Source of the DNA: JBBRHQ01 sp963781345
GTDB taxonomy: Bacteria; Actinomycetota; Thermoleophilia; Solirubrobacterales; 70-9
Assembly (NCBI GenBank): GCA_963781345.1
Contig: CAWAFQ010000013.1
Coordinates: 434,001-498,000 of the forward strand
DNA length: 64,000 nt
Direction of reading: 5' to 3'
Shown: piece by piece, positions 62,081 through 64,000 of the stretch
Position numbering within the stretch: the first letter of the stretch is position 1
How the letters are laid out: every line of letters starts with the position of its first letter
Made by a program: the position numbers and the translations under genes
Notes under the pieces: model-generated
Seen by the model: the letters and a program-made list of their open reading frames with translations, nothing else
Told to the model about the DNA's origin: nothing
Databases searched by the model: none

Positions 62081-63810
62081 ATGACCAACGCCGAGATCGC
62101 CGCCGCCTTCGACGAGCTCGCCGTCCTCTACGAGCTCGACGGCGCCGTCAAGTACCGGGTCCTCGCCTACTCGAGCGCCGCCAAGGCGATCCGCGAGAGC
62201 CCGGTCTCGGTCGCCGAGCTGGCGCGGGATGGGAGGGCGACGGAGATCCCGGGCGTCGGCAAGACGCTCGAGGAGAAGATCCTCGCCCTGCTCGAGACCG
62301 GCGACGATCCCCGCGGCGGAGAAGCTGAAGGCCAAGTTCCCACCGACCCTGATCGAGGTGACCCGGGTCCCGCACCTCGGCGCGAAGACCGTGCGCCGCC
62401 TCTACGACGAGCTCGACGTCGCCTCGCTCGAGGACCTGCGCGCGGCGGCCGAGGCGCAGCGGATCCGCGAGCTCAAGGGCCTCGGGCCGAAGGTCGAGGA
62501 GAACGTCCTCGCCGAGCTCGAGCGGATGGGCGATGCCGAGGCCCCGTCGGGCCGCCTGCTGCTCTCCGCGGTGCGCCCGGTCGCCGAGGAGCTGGCCGCC
62601 GCGCTGCGGGAGCACCCGGCGGCGAGGCAGGTCGAGGTCGCGGGCTCGGTCCGCCGCTGGACCGAGACCTGCAAGGACATCGACCTGATCGCCACCGCCG
62701 AGGAGCCGACAGCAGCTCTCCCGCCACCTCGCCGGGCACCCGCTGATCGCCGCCGCGGGAACACCCGGGCCCAACGGCGTCCGCGCCCAGACCCACAACG
62801 GCGTCTCGGTCGACCTGCGGATCGTCCGCCCCGAGGCCTTCGGCAACCTGCTCGCAGCACTTCACCGGCTCGAAGGCCCACAACGTCGAGCTGCGCGAGG
62901 ACGCCGTGACGCGCGGGCTCTCGGTCTCCGAGCACGGGATCACCGAGACCGAGACCGGCGAGGTGACCCTCTGCGCGACCGAGGCCGAGGTCTACGAGCG
63001 CCTCGGCTACGCCTACATCGAGCCGGAGCTGCGCGAGGGCCGCGGCGAGCTGCGGGCGGCCCGCGAGGGCACGCTCCCCGACCTGGTCGAGATCGGCGAC
63101 GTCCGCGGCGAGCTCCACTGCCACACGACCCTCTCCGACGGGCGCAACACGCTCGAGGAGATGGCCGAGGCCGGGCGCGGCCGCGGCTACGCCTACATGG
63201 CGATCACCGACCACTCGGCCAGCCACGGCTTCGGCGACCACGTCACCGACGAGCGCCTCTGGCAGCGGATCGCCGAGATCCGCGAGTGGAACAAGGGCAG
63301 GCGCGGCTTCCGCCTGCTCGCCGGCTCCGAGGTCAACATCGGCACCGACGGCGCGCTCGACTACCCCGAGGACCTGCTCGACCGCGCTCGACTGGGTGAT
63401 CGCCAGCGTCCACACCTCCTTCTCCGATGACGAGGCCGAGATGACCGAGCGCATCCTGAGGCGATCGAGAACCCGCTGGTCGACTGCATCGGCCACCTCA
63501 CCGGCCGCCTGCTCGGCGCCGCGAGCCCTACCCGGTCGACGTCGAGGCGGTCGCCGAGGCAGCCGCCCGGACCGGGACGATGCTCGAGATCAACGGCAAC
63601 CCGAACCGCCGCGACCTCTCCGAGCAGCACGCCCGGCTCGCCGCCGAGGCCGGGGTGATGATCGTCCTCAACACCGACGCCCACGGGATCGAGACGCTCG
63701 ACAACATCCCCTACGCGGTCGCCACCGCCCGCCGCGCCTGGCTCGGCCCCGAGCAGATCGCCAACACCCGCGGCTGGCGCGAGTTCAAGGCGATGCGCAA
63801 GCGCGCCTAG
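62081..63810 (+). pseudogene. polX: PolX-type DNA polymerase with PHP domain, broken by several frameshifts (probably sequence errors)
   Basis: Pieces in order: an N-terminal helix-hairpin-helix region with GRATEIPGVGKTLEEKI; AELKGLGPKVEENVL-type second hairpin (as RIRELKGLGPKVEENV); the polymerase GSVRRWTETCKDIDLI with catalytic Asp pair; GELHCHTTLSDGRNTLEEM of the PHP domain; AYMAITDHSASHG; and MLEINGNPNRRDLS with NTDAH at the end. About six single-base indels in G/C runs (near 62313, 62710, 62855, 63388, 63463, 63520) split the frame. Restored length near 575 residues is normal. Role: gap-filling repair synthesis with a 3'-5' nuclease-like PHP domain. Confidence 0.85.
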
Positions 63811-64000
63811 CGGCGACTTCTCGCCGCTGGAGGCGGGCGCGGTCGGTCGCCGCCGAGGCCCGGGGTCCGTGACCAGCACCACCGGGCTCAAGCGCGGAGG
63901 TCGGCTCGACGTAGAAGCGGGTCCCGTCGCGCTCCTCGATCGCCAGCACCGCGGCCTCGCGGGTGCGCCAGGCGAGCGCGACGAGCAGCGCGTAGCCGGC
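63785..64000 (-). CDS. Partial minus-strand ORF running off the window
   Basis: A frame entering from base 64000 reads AGYALLVALAWRTREAAVLA then RDGTRFYVEPTSAL and continues to TGA at 63785. Composition changes near 63890, where a neighbouring frame reads VVLVTDPGPRRRP, so another indel is likely and the end is uncertain. Not recognised; it converges on polX. Confidence 0.3.
   Translation of the reverse strand, partial: AGYALLVALAWRTREAAVLAIEERDGTRFYVEPTSALEPGGAGHGPRASAATDRARLQRREVAARRACASP
63809..63828. terminator. Hairpin terminator at the polX stop
   Basis: AGCGGCGA (63809-63816) pairs perfectly with TCGCCGCT (63821-63828) around the tetraloop CTTC, beginning within the polX TAG. No T-tract follows. 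Bidirectional use is plausible between convergent genes. Confidence 0.6.

Overview
The window is a 64 kb, very GC-rich, gene-dense chromosomal segment. Its gene set points to a high-GC actinobacterium, most likely of the class Thermoleophilia (Solirubrobacterales-like). The clues are the secreted proteins starting with an LRGKLTYAN-type N-terminus, the surface proteins with PD40, NHL or RTX repeats, a DevS-like kinase with NarL regulators, a type-2-like IleS and many lipoproteins. The taxonomic call is inference; no rRNA gene is present.

Layout. Positions 1-4.3 kb hold the end of pyrE, a flavin monooxygenase, and an ABC permease converging on its ATPase and a lipoprotein. A tRNA-Arg(CCT) lies at 4.37-4.44 kb. 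Two partial copies of its 5' half recur at 9.34 and 13.77 kb and delimit two probable integrated segments. The first (4.44-9.34 kb) is a small catabolic cassette: crotonase, alpha/beta hydrolase and MDR oxidoreductase in a frameshifted operon, then an intact hydrolase and an HxlR repressor. The second (9.37-13.77 kb) holds an integrase relic, two paralogous secreted proteins with matching promoters, a DHFR-like reductase and an RTX protein. From 13.85 to 24.9 kb come a PD40 surface protein, a cupredoxin, carbamate kinase, a sensor kinase flanked by two NarL regulators, galT, and a slipin/NfeD/TlpA operon. A helicase with a large acidic insert (25.1-27.8 kb) faces a minus-strand run that reads ccmA-B-C-D, hemA, hemC, cobA/hemD, a SAM hydrolase and birA (35.7 down to 27.8 kb). 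This couples heme and siroheme synthesis to cytochrome c maturation. The 36-46.3 kb stretch is a mixed housekeeping region: rarA, M20 peptidase, DUF1385, methylmalonyl-CoA epimerase, a methyltransferase, a BtrH-like protein, PAP2, ychF and an AttH-like protein. The 46.4-57.3 kb stretch is metabolic: aldehyde dehydrogenase, fumarase, a surface NHL/RTX protein, an M15-like peptidase, a benzoylformate-decarboxylase-like enzyme next to an FAD/Fe-S 2-hydroxyacid dehydrogenase, and an SDR. The right end has ileS, twin palindromic repeats, thioredoxin, a glycosyltransferase and PolX.

Sequence quality. Single-base frame disruptions cluster at 4.6-7.5 kb, near 28.95 kb and at 60.9-63.8 kb. The last cluster hits conserved housekeeping genes, with the changes in short G/C runs, so I suspect sequence errors there rather than gene decay. 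I typed these genes as pseudogene only because the frame is broken as written.

No CRISPR array, complete insertion sequence, or obvious defence or secondary-metabolite system was seen. The most unusual material is the tRNA 5'-half duplications with matching end hairpins, the promoter-matched LRGKLTYAN paralogues, the acidic-insert helicase, and palindromic repeats, one of which sits in frame inside a coding region.
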